Notes under the pieces: model-generated
Databases searched by the model: none
What the model was told of the DNA's origin: nothing
Seen by the model: only the letters and a program-made list of their open reading frames with translations
Part shown: in pieces, positions 55,564-64,000 of the stretch
Numbering within the stretch: the first letter of the stretch is position 1
Layout of the letters: each line of letters starts with the position of its first letter
Program-made: the position numbers and the translations under genes
Source of the DNA: Novosphingobium sp. Chol11
GTDB taxonomy: Bacteria > Pseudomonadota > Alphaproteobacteria > Sphingomonadales > Sphingomonadaceae
Reading direction: 5' to 3'
DNA: 64,000 nucleotides
Assembly: GCA_945906105.1 (NCBI GenBank)
Contig: CAMDQO010000014.1
Span: 1 to 64,000 of the forward strand

Positions 55564-57210
55564 ATGGGGCTGCGTCAGTATTTTGAGTACCGTTCAGGGC
55601 GCGTGATCGTCCTGTTTCGCGCGGCGCTGGCGCTCGTCTTTCTGCTGGCGATGTATACCGAGCCGGTGAATGGCATCGAAGATCCACATGATTCGCTGGT
55701 GCTGCTATCCAGCTATTTCGCATTCTCGCTGGTGCTGGTGCCGATTTCGTGGACCAGCTGGTGGTATGATCAGCGGCTGGCATTCCCCGTTCTGGTCGTC
55801 GACATAGCGACCTTTCTGGCGACAACCTTTCTGACCGAAGCGCTAGACCTTGAATTCGTCAGTCCGTTCATGGCATTTTTTGCGTTGATCATGCTGTCAG
55901 CGACAATGCGCTGGGACTGGCGCTTTGCCGCGACGACGGGAACAATCATCACCCTGCTGTTCATCGCGGCAGGACTGACCATGTGGTTGTTGCAAATGCA
56001 TATAGATTCCGGCCGTTTCGCGCGCCGCGTGGCCTATATGGCGGTGCTATTCCTCGTTCTTGTCGCCTTTGCCATCCAGCGCCGGGAACCGATGGTGCCA
56101 CCGCTCGAAACGTCTGGCAGTAATGGAGAAGACAGCAGCTTTCCACTCGATGCAGCGCTGTCCTATGCCATGGCACAGACCGGGGCGCGATGCGGTGCGA
56201 TCCGGTGGAGCGATGACGAAGAACCCTGGGTTGATCTGCGGCTACGCTATGCGGACTCTACGCGTCGCCAGATGCGGATGGGGCCAGACGATTTTCTGAC
56301 AGAAGCAGGCATGGTGGTCGATAAGCCCATGCTGTTCGATGTGATCCGCCACCGCCGTCTGGATCGGACCATCGACAATTGGACGCATTGCCGACCATTG
56401 CTGAGCAGCATAGTGCTTGCCGAACATGCTGACATTGCCGAAGGAATTGTGATCCCGATTGATGCTGCCGGCGGCACCGGGCAACTGGTGCTGGGCGATA
56501 TCGACGGCCTGGGTGCCGAGCACATAGCACTAGGCCGCGTCATCAATCGCGAAATCGCTGCTACCTTCAACCGCCTTGTGATGACAAAGCTTGAACGCGA
56601 GGCACTGCTGGCCCGCACGCGCGGCGCGCTGGCGCGTGATCTGCATGATAGCGTCGCCCAATCGCTGGCAGGTGCCTGTTTTCGCCTCGAAGGGCTGCGC
56701 GGTGCCTTGGCGCGCGGAAGTGATCCTGATGGCCAGATCGTCGAAATCCGCGATGCCCTGCGCGGTGAGCAAAGCCATGTCCGCCGCCTGATCGAAGATC
56801 TGCGCAGCCCGGCAAAGATTACTCAGCAGCACGATCTTGGGGCTGAACTTACCAAGCTGCTTACCGATACGGGAAAGCAATGGGGCATCTCCACAACACT
56901 CGAAGGTGCCGAAAAACTGCTGGTTGCTGGCTGGCTGAGCCATGAAGTGCAGCAGCTGGTCCGTGAAGCCATCGCCAATGCGGCACGTCATGGCAAAGCG
57001 AAGGGGGTTAGCGTCAACTATGCCAGCACGGCAGAGCGGCTTGAGCTGATCATCATTGATGATGGTCTGGGAATTTCCCTTAGCCTGGGTGATAGCAAAC
57101 CCTGGTCAATCAACGAACGGGTGGCCGCTCTGGGTGGCCAGCTAAGCATCGAACCAGCTTCTCCGGGGACAAAGCTGACCATTTCCTTCCCGCATGGAGC
57201 GGCATCATGA
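55564..57210 (+). CDS. Membrane sensor histidine kinase, NarL-type (HisKA_3)
   Basis: A 548-residue kinase. Five to six hydrophobic helices fill about residues 15-165. A GAF-like region (about 190-340) with AALSYAMAQTGARCGAIRW follows. The dimerisation motif ALARDLHDSVAQSLAG carries the phospho-His361, and the HATPase has VREAIANAARHGKA and IIDDGLGI. It overlaps the response regulator by 4 bp and starts 29 bp after the GMC gene. No ligand can be named. Confidence 0.9.
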   Translation: MGLRQYFEYRSGRVIVLFRAALALVFLLAMYTEPVNGIEDPHDSLVLLSSYFAFSLVLVPISWTSWWYDQRLAFPVLVVDIATFLATTFLTEALDLEFVSPFMAFFALIMLSATMRWDWRFAATTGTIITLLFIAAGLTMWLLQMHIDSGRFARRVAYMAVLFLVLVAFAIQRREPMVPPLETSGSNGEDSSFPLDAALSYAMAQTGARCGAIRWSDDEEPWVDLRLRYADSTRRQMRMGPDDFLTEAGMVVDKPMLFDVIRHRRLDRTIDNWTHCRPLLSSIVLAEHADIAEGIVIPIDAAGGTGQLVLGDIDGLGAEHIALGRVINREIAATFNRLVMTKLEREALLARTRGALARDLHDSVAQSLAGACFRLEGLRGALARGSDPDGQIVEIRDALRGEQSHVRRLIEDLRSPAKITQQHDLGAELTKLLTDTGKQWGISTTLEGAEKLLVAGWLSHEVQQLVREAIANAARHGKAKGVSVNYASTAERLELIIIDDGLGISLSLGDSKPWSINERVAALGGQLSIEPASPGTKLTISFPHGAAS

Positions 57211-57821
57211 GCACGATCCTGCTCGCAGATGATCACGCCTTTATTCGTGCCGGAGTTGAAGCCGTGCTGGCTGGCACTGCATATAATCTGGTGGCAACTG
57301 CGACCAATGGACGCGAAGCGCTCGAAGCAATCGCCCGCCATGATCCCGACATCTGTGTGTTCGATGTCGCCATGCCCGATGGCAACGGGATTGAAACACT
57401 GCAAGCACTGCGCCAGATGGGCGACAACCGGCCGGTCGTGTTGCTCAGCGCCATGATCAGTGATTCCGGCCTTGCCGATGCGGTAGCAGCCGGGGTCAAC
57501 GGCATCGTCAGCAAGGAAGGTGCAGAAGAAGTGCTGGTCGAAGTGCTCGATCTGGTCGCTGCGGGCAATATTGCCATCCCTGCTGAAATGCTGGCCCGTG
57601 CTGAGGCTGTGCGCTGCGCCAACCCCTCACCGCTTGATGCGCTCACCCCGCGTGAGAAAACCATCGTTGGCCTGATCGCGCGAGGGGCACGCAATCGCGA
57701 AATCGCTGAAGCGCTGGGCATCACCGAAGGCACGGTGAAGGTTTACCTGCACGCGCTCTACATCAAGCTCGGCACCCAGAACCGCACGGAACTGGCGGTG
57801 TTGGCGCTAGGTGCCCGATGA
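57207..57821 (+). CDS. LuxR/NarL-family response regulator
   Basis: A 204-residue regulator. The receiver has the acidic pair LLADDHAF (Asp8, Asp9), the phospho-acceptor CVFDVAMPDG (Asp53) and LLSAMISD. The C-terminal LuxR helix-turn-helix reads LTPREKTIVGLIARGARNRE, then IAEALGITEGTVKVYLHALY. It is the partner of the kinase immediately upstream (ATGA overlap). Targets are unknown; the GMC/TauE pair upstream is one possibility. Confidence 0.92.
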   Translation: MSTILLADDHAFIRAGVEAVLAGTAYNLVATATNGREALEAIARHDPDICVFDVAMPDGNGIETLQALRQMGDNRPVVLLSAMISDSGLADAVAAGVNGIVSKEGAEEVLVEVLDLVAAGNIAIPAEMLARAEAVRCANPSPLDALTPREKTIVGLIARGARNREIAEALGITEGTVKVYLHALYIKLGTQNRTELAVLALGAR

Positions 57822-57835
57822 ATTCTTTCTGAGCC

Positions 57836-58420
57836 TTACTGAACCACCAGAAAATAACGCGCATCGCCCTTGCCCAGGTTCTTGACCTCTATGGTATAGC
57901 GCTGGGTGAACAGCGGCACCCATTTGCACATGCCGCCGCGGCCCGAGCCATCTTCGCAGATGGGCTTCGCCTGTGGATCAAGCACCCGCAGCGCCAACTT
58001 GTCGCCAGTCGGGGCGGAGAGTGCGATAGAAGCTCCGGTGCCTGACAGGAACAGCTGGTTGAAACTGTCATGGCCGCCTGCCGTCAAAGTGCCGCTACGA
58101 TAGCCTGGGCCGAGCGGACGCCCGCGATAGATCGCCTTGTTCGCGCCCTTCGTGTTCGCGCGCCAGGTGGGCATGGGGTCAGTTACCGAAGCATCGAGCG
58201 GATGCGATCCGAGGGCATCGATCACCTGAACCGCTTTTGCCAGCCGGGCCTTGTCGCCGCTGGCCTCGGCATCGGCAGCGGCAGCAAAGGCATTGGCGAG
58301 GCGCTGTGCAGCGCTTGGCGCAACAGCGGGTGTAGATAGGCGATCATCAGCCGCCATGGCAGGAAGCGTTAAAGCGGCAAACGAGAGCACTGCGAGCGCA
58401 GCAAAAGTTGATCGGTTCAT
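57836..58420 (-). CDS. Secreted protein next to a two-component system
   Basis: A 194-residue protein with a signal peptide (MNRSTFAALAVLSFAALTLPAMA). The mature part has an Ala-rich helical region (about 36-72) and a C-terminal beta-rich domain (GHDSFNQLFLSGTGASIALS to YTIEVKNLGKGDARYFLVVQ) with two cysteines (ICEDG and MCKWVP), reminiscent of pre-peptidase C-terminal domains. It begins 2 bp after the kinase gene on the same strand, so it is co-transcribed with that system. It may be its target or a sensor accessory; function unknown. Confidence 0.75.
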   Translation of the reverse strand: MNRSTFAALAVLSFAALTLPAMAADDRLSTPAVAPSAAQRLANAFAAAADAEASGDKARLAKAVQVIDALGSHPLDASVTDPMPTWRANTKGANKAIYRGRPLGPGYRSGTLTAGGHDSFNQLFLSGTGASIALSAPTGDKLALRVLDPQAKPICEDGSGRGGMCKWVPLFTQRYTIEVKNLGKGDARYFLVVQ

Positions 58421-58422
58421 GA

Positions 58423-59802
58423 CTATTTCTCCGGTGCAACAACAAAGCGGGCACCCTTTTCGCTGGGCACAAGCTGAAGGGTCAGGCGGTGGCGTTCGGC
58501 GATGGCGCGGGCGAGAGCCAGACCGAGCCCGGCGCTATGCCTCCGACTCGTGGCACCTTGACTGGCCGCCGGATTTTCCGCTGGCAAAGAGCCACGGCGG
58601 AAGCGATCAAAGATTTTCTCACGATCTGCTTCGGGCACACCTGGACCATCATCTGAGATGATGAGCAGCGGCCCCTGTTCAAGCGAAAGGCGCACGGTGC
58701 CGCCTGCCGGCACATATTTGAACGCATTATCGAGCAGATTGGTGATCAGCCGGGTAAGCTGCATTTCCTCGCCCTGAAAGCTGACACTTGGCATGATCGA
58801 GCGGATGAATTTGTGCCCGCTTTCCTCGGCGCTATCGGCATAGAGTTCACCAATGCGCCCAGCGAGTTGGCTGAGATTGACCGGTGCCAGACCCAGCCGA
58901 TCGCCCTTGCGCGCCTCACTGGTGGCGATATCGAGCAGCGATTCAAGCAGTGCGATAACCTGTCTGATTTCCGTCCGGGCATCAGCAAGCAGACGCTGGT
59001 TTTCTTCGTCGGGCACCGTTTTCAGCGCTTTGACCAGCCGGTTATCAAGATGCATCAGCGGTGTTCGCAGTTCATGCGCCACCTGATCGGTGGTTTCGCG
59101 GTGCGCGCCCACCATGCGCCGCAGATGAGCCAGCGCCTCGGCACTGTGACGGGTCAGTTCACCAATCTCGTCGCCCTCGGCTGCGCCTTCGGCCAAGGCC
59201 TGAAGCGAAGGCTCATCCGGCTCGCGAAACGCCCGGTTGATAAGTCCTATGCGGCCAGCCAGCTTTTTTGCCCGCCAGCGCCCGATGATTCCCACGGCAA
59301 TCGCGGCAAAGGCTCCAGCCGCCAGAAACGCCCAGCCGATCCGCAGAGCCAGCGCGCTGTCATGGCCATATTCGCGCGCCACCAGCAGCTTGAGATTAGG
59401 CGCGAGTTGCGTGGCACGGGCATAGGCGGGGCTACGGTCACTCAGCGTGATGTATCCGGTTTCGGAAAGGCGCGCCGATAGCTTGGGCCATGTGGCGATG
59501 TCCCCCGCGAGGTGGCGGCCCGCATCATCGGTGACCAGATAGTGCGGGGCGGTGCCATCATCGACTGACAGCGCCAAGCGGTCAGCAATACGTTCTTCCA
59601 GCTCTTTCTGCCCGCCGCTGGCGTGGATATCCGCCATGCCAGCCAGATCAACATCTACCGCCCGCACCAGCGCCGCGCGGCTGGAGCGATCAAGCGTGGT
59701 GATCGTCACCACCCACAGCAGCAGCGTTACACTCACCGAAACCAGTATCGCCCAGAGCACCAGCCGGGCGAAGATGGATTCACGGAAGCGGATCTCGCTC
59801 AC
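58423..59802 (-). CDS. Sensor histidine kinase (HAMP-HisKA-HATPase)
   Basis: A 459-residue inner-membrane kinase. Helix 1 (ARLVLWAILVSVSVTLLLWVV) and helix 2 near 163-183 flank a periplasmic sensor domain. A HAMP-like region precedes the phospho-acceptor DQVAHELRTPL (His243). HATPase motifs: LLDNAFKYVPAGG, ISDDGPGVP, GLGLALARAIAERH. The ATG overlaps the stop of the response regulator by 4 bp. All catalytic motifs look intact although its regulator gene is frameshifted. Confidence 0.93.
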   Translation of the reverse strand: MSEIRFRESIFARLVLWAILVSVSVTLLLWVVTITTLDRSSRAALVRAVDVDLAGMADIHASGGQKELEERIADRLALSVDDGTAPHYLVTDDAGRHLAGDIATWPKLSARLSETGYITLSDRSPAYARATQLAPNLKLLVAREYGHDSALALRIGWAFLAAGAFAAIAVGIIGRWRAKKLAGRIGLINRAFREPDEPSLQALAEGAAEGDEIGELTRHSAEALAHLRRMVGAHRETTDQVAHELRTPLMHLDNRLVKALKTVPDEENQRLLADARTEIRQVIALLESLLDIATSEARKGDRLGLAPVNLSQLAGRIGELYADSAEESGHKFIRSIMPSVSFQGEEMQLTRLITNLLDNAFKYVPAGGTVRLSLEQGPLLIISDDGPGVPEADREKIFDRFRRGSLPAENPAASQGATSRRHSAGLGLALARAIAERHRLTLQLVPSEKGARFVVAPEK

Positions 59803-60490
59803 CCCTGACGGCCTTCCAGCAAGCGGTATCCGGTGCCCCAGATCGTCTCGAACGCGGGCGAGGCAAAACCATCCTCAAGCTTGCGCCGCAAGCGCCCGAT
59901 ATTGACATCGACGACATTGGTCTGCGGATCGAAGCTCATCTTCCAGACATCGCGCAACAGCATCTCACGGGTGATGATCTCACCGGCGTTTTCCATGAAA
60001 TAGCGGAAGAGTTCAAATTCCTTGGGGCTGAGCGCCAGATGCCGGTTGGACCGAAAAGCGGTGCGCGCCTTGGTATGACATTCAAAGGCACCGTAAATGA
60101 TAACCGCTGCATGTTCGCGGCCCGATGAGCGGCGATGCAAAGCCCGCAGCCGGGCGAGCAGCTCATCTGCTTCATAAGGCTTGGCGAGATAGTCATCAGC
60201 CCCGGCATCAAGTCCTTCGGCGCGATCAACCGTGCGGCCGAGCGCCGAGAGCATCAAACCGGCGTGCCGACCCCGCTTTCCCTTAGCCGCCTGATGATTG
60301 TCATGCCGTCAAGATCAGGCAGCATACGGTCAAGAATGATGACATCGAAATGATCGCGCGCCGCGCGCAGCAGTCCGGCCGCGCCGCTTGCTTCCCAGAT
60401 TACGGTATCGCCGTTCTGCCGGACGAGCGCCTGCACCTCTTCCGCCGCGCGCGCATCGTCCTCGACATAGAGGATGCTGATTCCGCTCAT
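59799..60490 (-). pseudogene. OmpR-family response regulator interrupted by a one-base frameshift
   Basis: The first 78 codons (60490-60254) encode a receiver start: LYVEDDARAAEEV, phospho-acceptor VIILDRMLPDLDG (Asp54), ending at GVGTPV then TGA. The rest (60257-59799) continues in another frame with MMLSALGRTVDRAEG, DDYLAKPYE and the winged-helix output domain (SPKEFELFRYFMENAGEI, VDVNIGRLRRKLEDG). One missing base between GTT and TGATG explains the break; the intact junction would read TPVLMLSAL. Mutation, a base-call error, or reinitiation at the overlapping TGATG giving two half-proteins are all possible. Confidence 0.85.
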
Positions 60491-60598
60491 CTAATTCCCC
60501 GAACCACAAGTCCTACGGTGCCAGCCGTGAAAGGCAGAGGCAAGCCGCATCATTCCGCTTATCGCACTATCACCCAATCAGCAGATGGCCCACACACC

Positions 60599-60623
60599 AT
60601 GTCTGTCATGAAGATGACAAATG
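60599..60623. promoter_or_regulatory. Operator-like 25-bp element, copy 1
   Basis: ATGTCTGT, 7 variable bases, then ATGACAAATG. Inside is the inverted repeat TGTCAT-N4-ATGACA. A related copy lies at 60835-60859. It is 109 bp upstream of the response-regulator start and could be an autoregulatory site. Confidence 0.5.
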
Positions 60624-60630
60624 TTGTTAA

Positions 60631-60660
60631 GAGCGGGCTGGTGCCGTGCAAGGGGCCAGC
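60631..60660. repeat. Partial family A repeat end
   Basis: GAGCGGGCTGGTGCCG followed by TGCAAGGGGC matches the right arm and outer flank of the element at 1864-1945 with a few changes. The other arm is absent. A shorter relic, CGGTGCCAGCCCGCTCC, lies at about 4806-4822. Confidence 0.55.
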
Positions 60661-60703
60661 TTCGGCGGTCCCGGTCCCCATACTTACTCCGGCGCGCCAA
60701 CGC

Positions 60704-60736
60704 GGGCCGCGCCACCGGAGGTTGGTGACGCGGCCC
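60704..60736. other. GC-rich hairpin in the response regulator-zwf gap
   Basis: GGGCCGCG (60704-60711) and CGCGGCCC (60729-60736) form a perfect 8-bp stem, extended inward by CACC/GGTG. It lies between the two operator-like elements in a 494-bp non-coding stretch. No gene is seen in that stretch. Confidence 0.5.
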
Positions 60737-60834
60737 TATCGGCCGGCCCGGTCTTGGGGAATGATGGGTGGGCCGGACGATCAGGAAGTCTCGGCTCGTA
60801 GCTTGCTTCACCTGCGCATCCCTGTCCGCTGACA

Positions 60835-60859
60835 ATGTCTGTTAGTTCAATGACAAATG
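60835..60859. promoter_or_regulatory. Operator-like 25-bp element, copy 2
   Basis: ATGTCTGT, 7 bases, then ATGACAAATG, the same outer 18 bases as copy 1 in the same orientation; the left half of the inner palindrome is degenerate (TGTTAG). It lies 125 bp upstream of zwf. Confidence 0.5.
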
Positions 60860-60984
60860 CCGGGACTCGCCGCCGAATGGGTTCATGCAAACCTATTCTT
60901 GAGGCGCTGCCTTTGCGGATTTGATTGTGCTTGCTAACGGCAGGTCCCGGTGCATTGTCAGCTTGCCCGTGAAGAGGACACACG

Positions 60985-62424
60985 ATGAGCTTTACCGCCG
61001 ATTGTCTGTTGTTGTTTGGTGCTACTGGCGATCTGGCGCAGCGCATGTTGCTGCCCTCGCTCTGCGCACTGGGGGCCGACGGCCTGATCCCGCCCGATCT
61101 GCGCATTGTCGGCACGGCGCGGCAGGATCTGGACGACCACTCCTATCGAAATTTCGCCCGCGCCGCGCTGGAGAAATACATGCCTGCCGACCGCCGCGGT
61201 GCCATGGCCGAATTTCTCAATCGCCTGCATTACCAACCGCTCGATGCCAACGAAACCGCGCATTTCGCGCTGCTAGCCGCCAAAGTGGGAACCCCCCAGC
61301 ACGGCCTCTCGATCTTCCTGTCCACCGCGCCCAGTCTGTTTGAGCCGACCATTGCTGGCCTCGTCGCCAGCGGGCTGGCCGGAGAAAAGGTCCGTATCGG
61401 CCTGGAAAAGCCGCTTGGCACCGATCTGGAAACCAGCCGCCAGATCAACGATGCCGTAGCCCGAGCCTTTCCCGAAGACCGCATTTTCCGCATCGATCAC
61501 TATCTCGGCAAGGAGACCGTGCAGAACCTGCTGGCGCTGCGCTTTGCCAACATCATGTTCGAGCCGCTGTGGAACGCGGCCCACATCGATCATGTGCAGA
61601 TCACCGTGGCCGAGACTGTCGGGCTTGAAGGCCGCGTTGGCTTTTATGATGGCGCGGGCGCACTGCGCGACATGGTGCAGAACCATATGCTCCAGCTGCT
61701 CTCGCTGGTCGCCATGGAGCCGCCTGCCCATTACGATTCCACCTCGATTCGCGATGAAAAGGTCAAAGTTCTGCGCTGCCTGCGGCTGGTCGCGCCTGAT
61801 GAAACTGTCACCGGCCAATACCGCGCCGGGGCCATCGCCGGTCAGCCGGTGCCCGGCTATGACGACGAACTGGGCAAGGATTCTGGCACTGAAACCTTTG
61901 TCGCCATCAAGGCCCATGTCGATAACTGGCGCTGGAAAGGCGTGCCTTTCTATCTGCGCACCGGCAAGCGCCTGCCCGAACGCGTGACCGAGATCGTTAT
62001 CAATTTCCGCCGCGTGCCGCATTCGATCTTCGCCAGCAAGGCCGCGCGCACCGAACCCAACCGGCTGGTGATCGGTATCCAGCCCGAAGAAAACCTCACG
62101 CTGTCGCTGATGGCCAAGGTGCCCGGGCTTGATCGCGATGGCATTCGCCTGCGCCCGGTGCCGCTCGATATCGCCATGGACGATGCCTTTGCCGGCCCGA
62201 CCAAACGGATCGCCTATGAACGGCTGCTGCTCGATCTGATCGAGGGGGATCAGACGCTGTTCGTTCGCCGCGACGAAGTGGAAGCCCAGTGGGACTGGAT
62301 CGACGCCATCCGCGCCAGCTGGGCCGAGCACGGCCTTCGTCCCAAGCCTTACACCGCCGGAAGCTGGGGTCCGTCCGCCGCAATCGCGCTGGCCGAGCGC
62401 GATGGGGTGACGTGGCATGAATAG
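60985..62424 (+). CDS. zwf: Glucose-6-phosphate 1-dehydrogenase
   Basis: A 479-residue enzyme that oxidises glucose 6-phosphate to 6-phosphogluconolactone with NAD(P)+, feeding the Entner-Doudoroff route. The nucleotide-binding LLFGATGDLAQRMLLPSL is at the N-terminus and the active site RIDHYLGKETVQN starts near residue 169 (His172 is in it). The C-terminal DQTLFVRRDEVEAQWDWID is conserved. GAGGA precedes the ATG. It is followed after 9 bp by edd. Confidence 0.96.
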   Translation: MSFTADCLLLFGATGDLAQRMLLPSLCALGADGLIPPDLRIVGTARQDLDDHSYRNFARAALEKYMPADRRGAMAEFLNRLHYQPLDANETAHFALLAAKVGTPQHGLSIFLSTAPSLFEPTIAGLVASGLAGEKVRIGLEKPLGTDLETSRQINDAVARAFPEDRIFRIDHYLGKETVQNLLALRFANIMFEPLWNAAHIDHVQITVAETVGLEGRVGFYDGAGALRDMVQNHMLQLLSLVAMEPPAHYDSTSIRDEKVKVLRCLRLVAPDETVTGQYRAGAIAGQPVPGYDDELGKDSGTETFVAIKAHVDNWRWKGVPFYLRTGKRLPERVTEIVINFRRVPHSIFASKAARTEPNRLVIGIQPEENLTLSLMAKVPGLDRDGIRLRPVPLDIAMDDAFAGPTKRIAYERLLLDLIEGDQTLFVRRDEVEAQWDWIDAIRASWAEHGLRPKPYTAGSWGPSAAIALAERDGVTWHE

Positions 62425-62433
62425 AGGCACGGC

Positions 62434-64000
62434 ATGAGTAATCTCCACCCCGCGATATCCCGCGTCACTGATCGCATCATCGAGAAGTCAAAGGTAACGC
62501 GCGCCGCCTACCTGGCGCTGATGGAGCGCGAGGGTGCCAATCGGGGCGACCGGCATTTCCTGTCCTGCTCAAACCTTGCCCACGGCTTTGCCGGGGCCGA
62601 GGGCGACCAGCAGACCATCGCCTTTTCCCGCGCGCTCAATCTGGGCATCGTTACCGCATACAATGATATGCTTTCGGCGCATCAGCCCTATGCCCGCTAT
62701 CCCGAAGCGATGAAGCTCTATGCCCGCGAAGTGGGTGCCACCGCGCAAGTCGCGGGCGGGGTTCCCGCCATGTGCGACGGAGTGACGCAGGGGCAGGATT
62801 CGATGGAACTGTCGCTGTTCAGCCGCGATACCATTGCGCTGTCCACCGCCGTCGGGCTCAGCCACGCGATGTTCGATGGCATGGCGCTGCTCGGCATTTG
62901 CGACAAGATCGTGCCGGGTCTGCTGATCGGCGCGCTGCGTTTTGGCCACTTGCCCGCCGTGTTCGTGCCTTCAGGTCCGATGCCATCGGGCTTGGCCAAC
63001 AAGGAAAAACAGAAGACTCGCCAGCTCTATGCCGAGGGCAAAGTCGGCCGCGAGGAGCTGCTCAAAAGCGAGATGGGGAGCTACCACTCGCCCGGCACCT
63101 GCACTTTCTACGGCACGGCCAATTCCAACCAGATGATGATGGAACTGATGGGGCTGCACGTGCCCGGTTCCGCCTTCGTGCCGCCGAACACCCCACTGCG
63201 CAGTGCATTGACGCGTGAGGCCATCCACCGGCTTGCCGCAATTACCCACAAGGGTGATGACTATCGTCCGCTGGCGCGGGTCGTGGATGAAAAAGCCATC
63301 GTCAACGCCGTGGTCGGCCTGCTGGCGACCGGCGGATCGACCAATCACGCGATCCACATTCCCGCCATGGCGCGTGCTGCCGGCATCAGCATCGACTGGC
63401 AGGACATGGATGAATTATCCGCCGTCGTCCCGATGATCGCCCGCGTCTATCCCAATGGCTCGGGCGATGTGAACCACTTCCACGCGGCGGGCGGCATGGG
63501 CTTTGTCACCCGCCAATTGCTGGACGCAGGTCTGATCCATGGTGACACGCTGACCGTGGCCAAGGGCGGCATGGCCGATTACGCTGCCGAGCCGGTGCTG
63601 GATGGCGATGCGCTGGTCTGGAAGCCGTCTCCGACAGCAAGCGGCGATGACACTATGCTCCGCCCTGTCACTTCCCCGTTCACCGAGGATGGCGGTATGC
63701 GGCTGATCACCGGCAACCTTGGCCGCGCCACGTTCAAGACCAGTGCGGTCGACAAGGAGCGCTGGATGATCGAAGCCCCGGTGCGGGTGTTTGACTGTCA
63801 GGAAGCGGTGCAGGAAGCGTTCAAGGCCGGAGAGCTTGACCGCGATGTGATTGTCGTCGTGCGTTTTCAGGGACCGCGCGCCAACGGCATGCCCGAACTC
63901 CACAAGCTGACCCCGCCGCTGGGTGTGTTGCAGGACAAGGGTTTCCGGGTGGCGCTGGTTACCGATGGGCGGATGTCAGGCGCTTCGGGCAAGGTTCCCG
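62434..64000 (+). CDS. edd: Phosphogluconate dehydratase (cut by the window end)
   Basis: The first 522 codons of the Entner-Doudoroff dehydratase, which turns 6-phosphogluconate into KDPG. IlvD/Edd features: [34 protein letters not shown] with the Fe-S cysteine, [49 protein letters not shown] and [13 protein letters not shown] near the cut. About 80 residues are missing at the right edge relative to the usual 600-610. It opens [15 protein letters not shown] at 62434 and forms an operon with zwf; glk and eda probably follow outside the window. Confidence 0.95.
   Translation, partial: MSNLHPAISRVTDRIIEKSKVTRAAYLALMEREGANRGDRHFLSCSNLAHGFAGAEGDQQTIAFSRALNLGIVTAYNDMLSAHQPYARYPEAMKLYAREVGATAQVAGGVPAMCDGVTQGQDSMELSLFSRDTIALSTAVGLSHAMFDGMALLGICDKIVPGLLIGALRFGHLPAVFVPSGPMPSGLANKEKQKTRQLYAEGKVGREELLKSEMGSYHSPGTCTFYGTANSNQMMMELMGLHVPGSAFVPPNTPLRSALTREAIHRLAAITHKGDDYRPLARVVDEKAIVNAVVGLLATGGSTNHAIHIPAMARAAGISIDWQDMDELSAVVPMIARVYPNGSGDVNHFHAAGGMGFVTRQLLDAGLIHGDTLTVAKGGMADYAAEPVLDGDALVWKPSPTASGDDTMLRPVTSPFTEDGGMRLITGNLGRATFKTSAVDKERWMIEAPVRVFDCQEAVQEAFKAGELDRDVIVVVRFQGPRANGMPELHKLTPPLGVLQDKGFRVALVTDGRMSGASGKVP

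Noticed and set aside
61273-62448. 391-codon minus-strand frame opposite zwf
   Set aside because: Antisense to an intact zwf; the translated sequence has no recognisable motif.

Overview
The window is typical chromosome of a GC-rich alphaproteobacterium, most likely an order Sphingomonadales member. The evidence is the protein style (TonB-dependent receptor, DUF2306, DUF418, SspB-alpha, MidA after lgt), the Entner-Doudoroff pair zwf-edd at the right end, and dispersed palindromic repeats of kinds I recall from sphingomonad genomes. No rRNA, tRNA, CRISPR array, transposase or prophage is visible. The assignment rests on reading only; no database was searched.

Layout. 1-4.8 kb: a probably decayed gene at the left edge, tldD, a small secreted protein, a DoxX-like protein, guaA, and a free-standing 27-codon gene with its own leader inverted repeat and terminator. 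4.8-11.4 kb: a ZnuD-like TonB-dependent receptor preceded by two Zur-box-like sites, an exported M20 peptidase and an exported TPR-CHAT protein. 11.5-24.2 kb: gyrB, a 5'-nucleotidase-family lipoprotein, an overlapping lgt-midA-acyltransferase-DUF2306 run, an acyl-CoA synthetase, glnD, and infC, which appears to start at an ATA codon. 24.2-30.9 kb: a KstD-like flavoprotein, a Cys/Met-metabolism PLP enzyme, an MFS transporter, a DUF418 protein and a J-domain protein.

31.0-35.7 kb: a 59-codon exported peptide converging on the complete ybgC-tolQRAB-pal envelope operon. 35.8-40.2 kb: histidine genes hisB-hisH-hisA-(77-aa membrane protein)-hisF, then a mini PEP-CTERM protein, hisE and a HIT protein, all on the minus strand. 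40.5-49.4 kb: sspB, gmk, an AT-rich membrane gene, an SDR, a lipidated subtilisin-like autotransporter, dapD, small exported or membrane proteins, a K+-channel-like protein and a phytase-like esterase.

49.4-53.1 kb: a cell-wall cluster of an exported dipeptidase, a Tat-exported lysozyme-like protein, a two-helix DUF5654 protein and a second lysozyme-like protein. Its order resembles an endolysin/holin module, and it is the best candidate here for an undescribed system. 53.2-60.5 kb: a TauE-GMC oxidoreductase pair and two back-to-back two-component systems, the second with a frameshifted response regulator. 61.0-64.0 kb: zwf and the start of edd, reached across a non-coding region holding two matching operator-like repeats.

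The most notable points are the ATA start of infC, the cell-wall cluster, the 80-bp near-perfect palindromes, the free-standing 27-codon gene, and the split response regulator.
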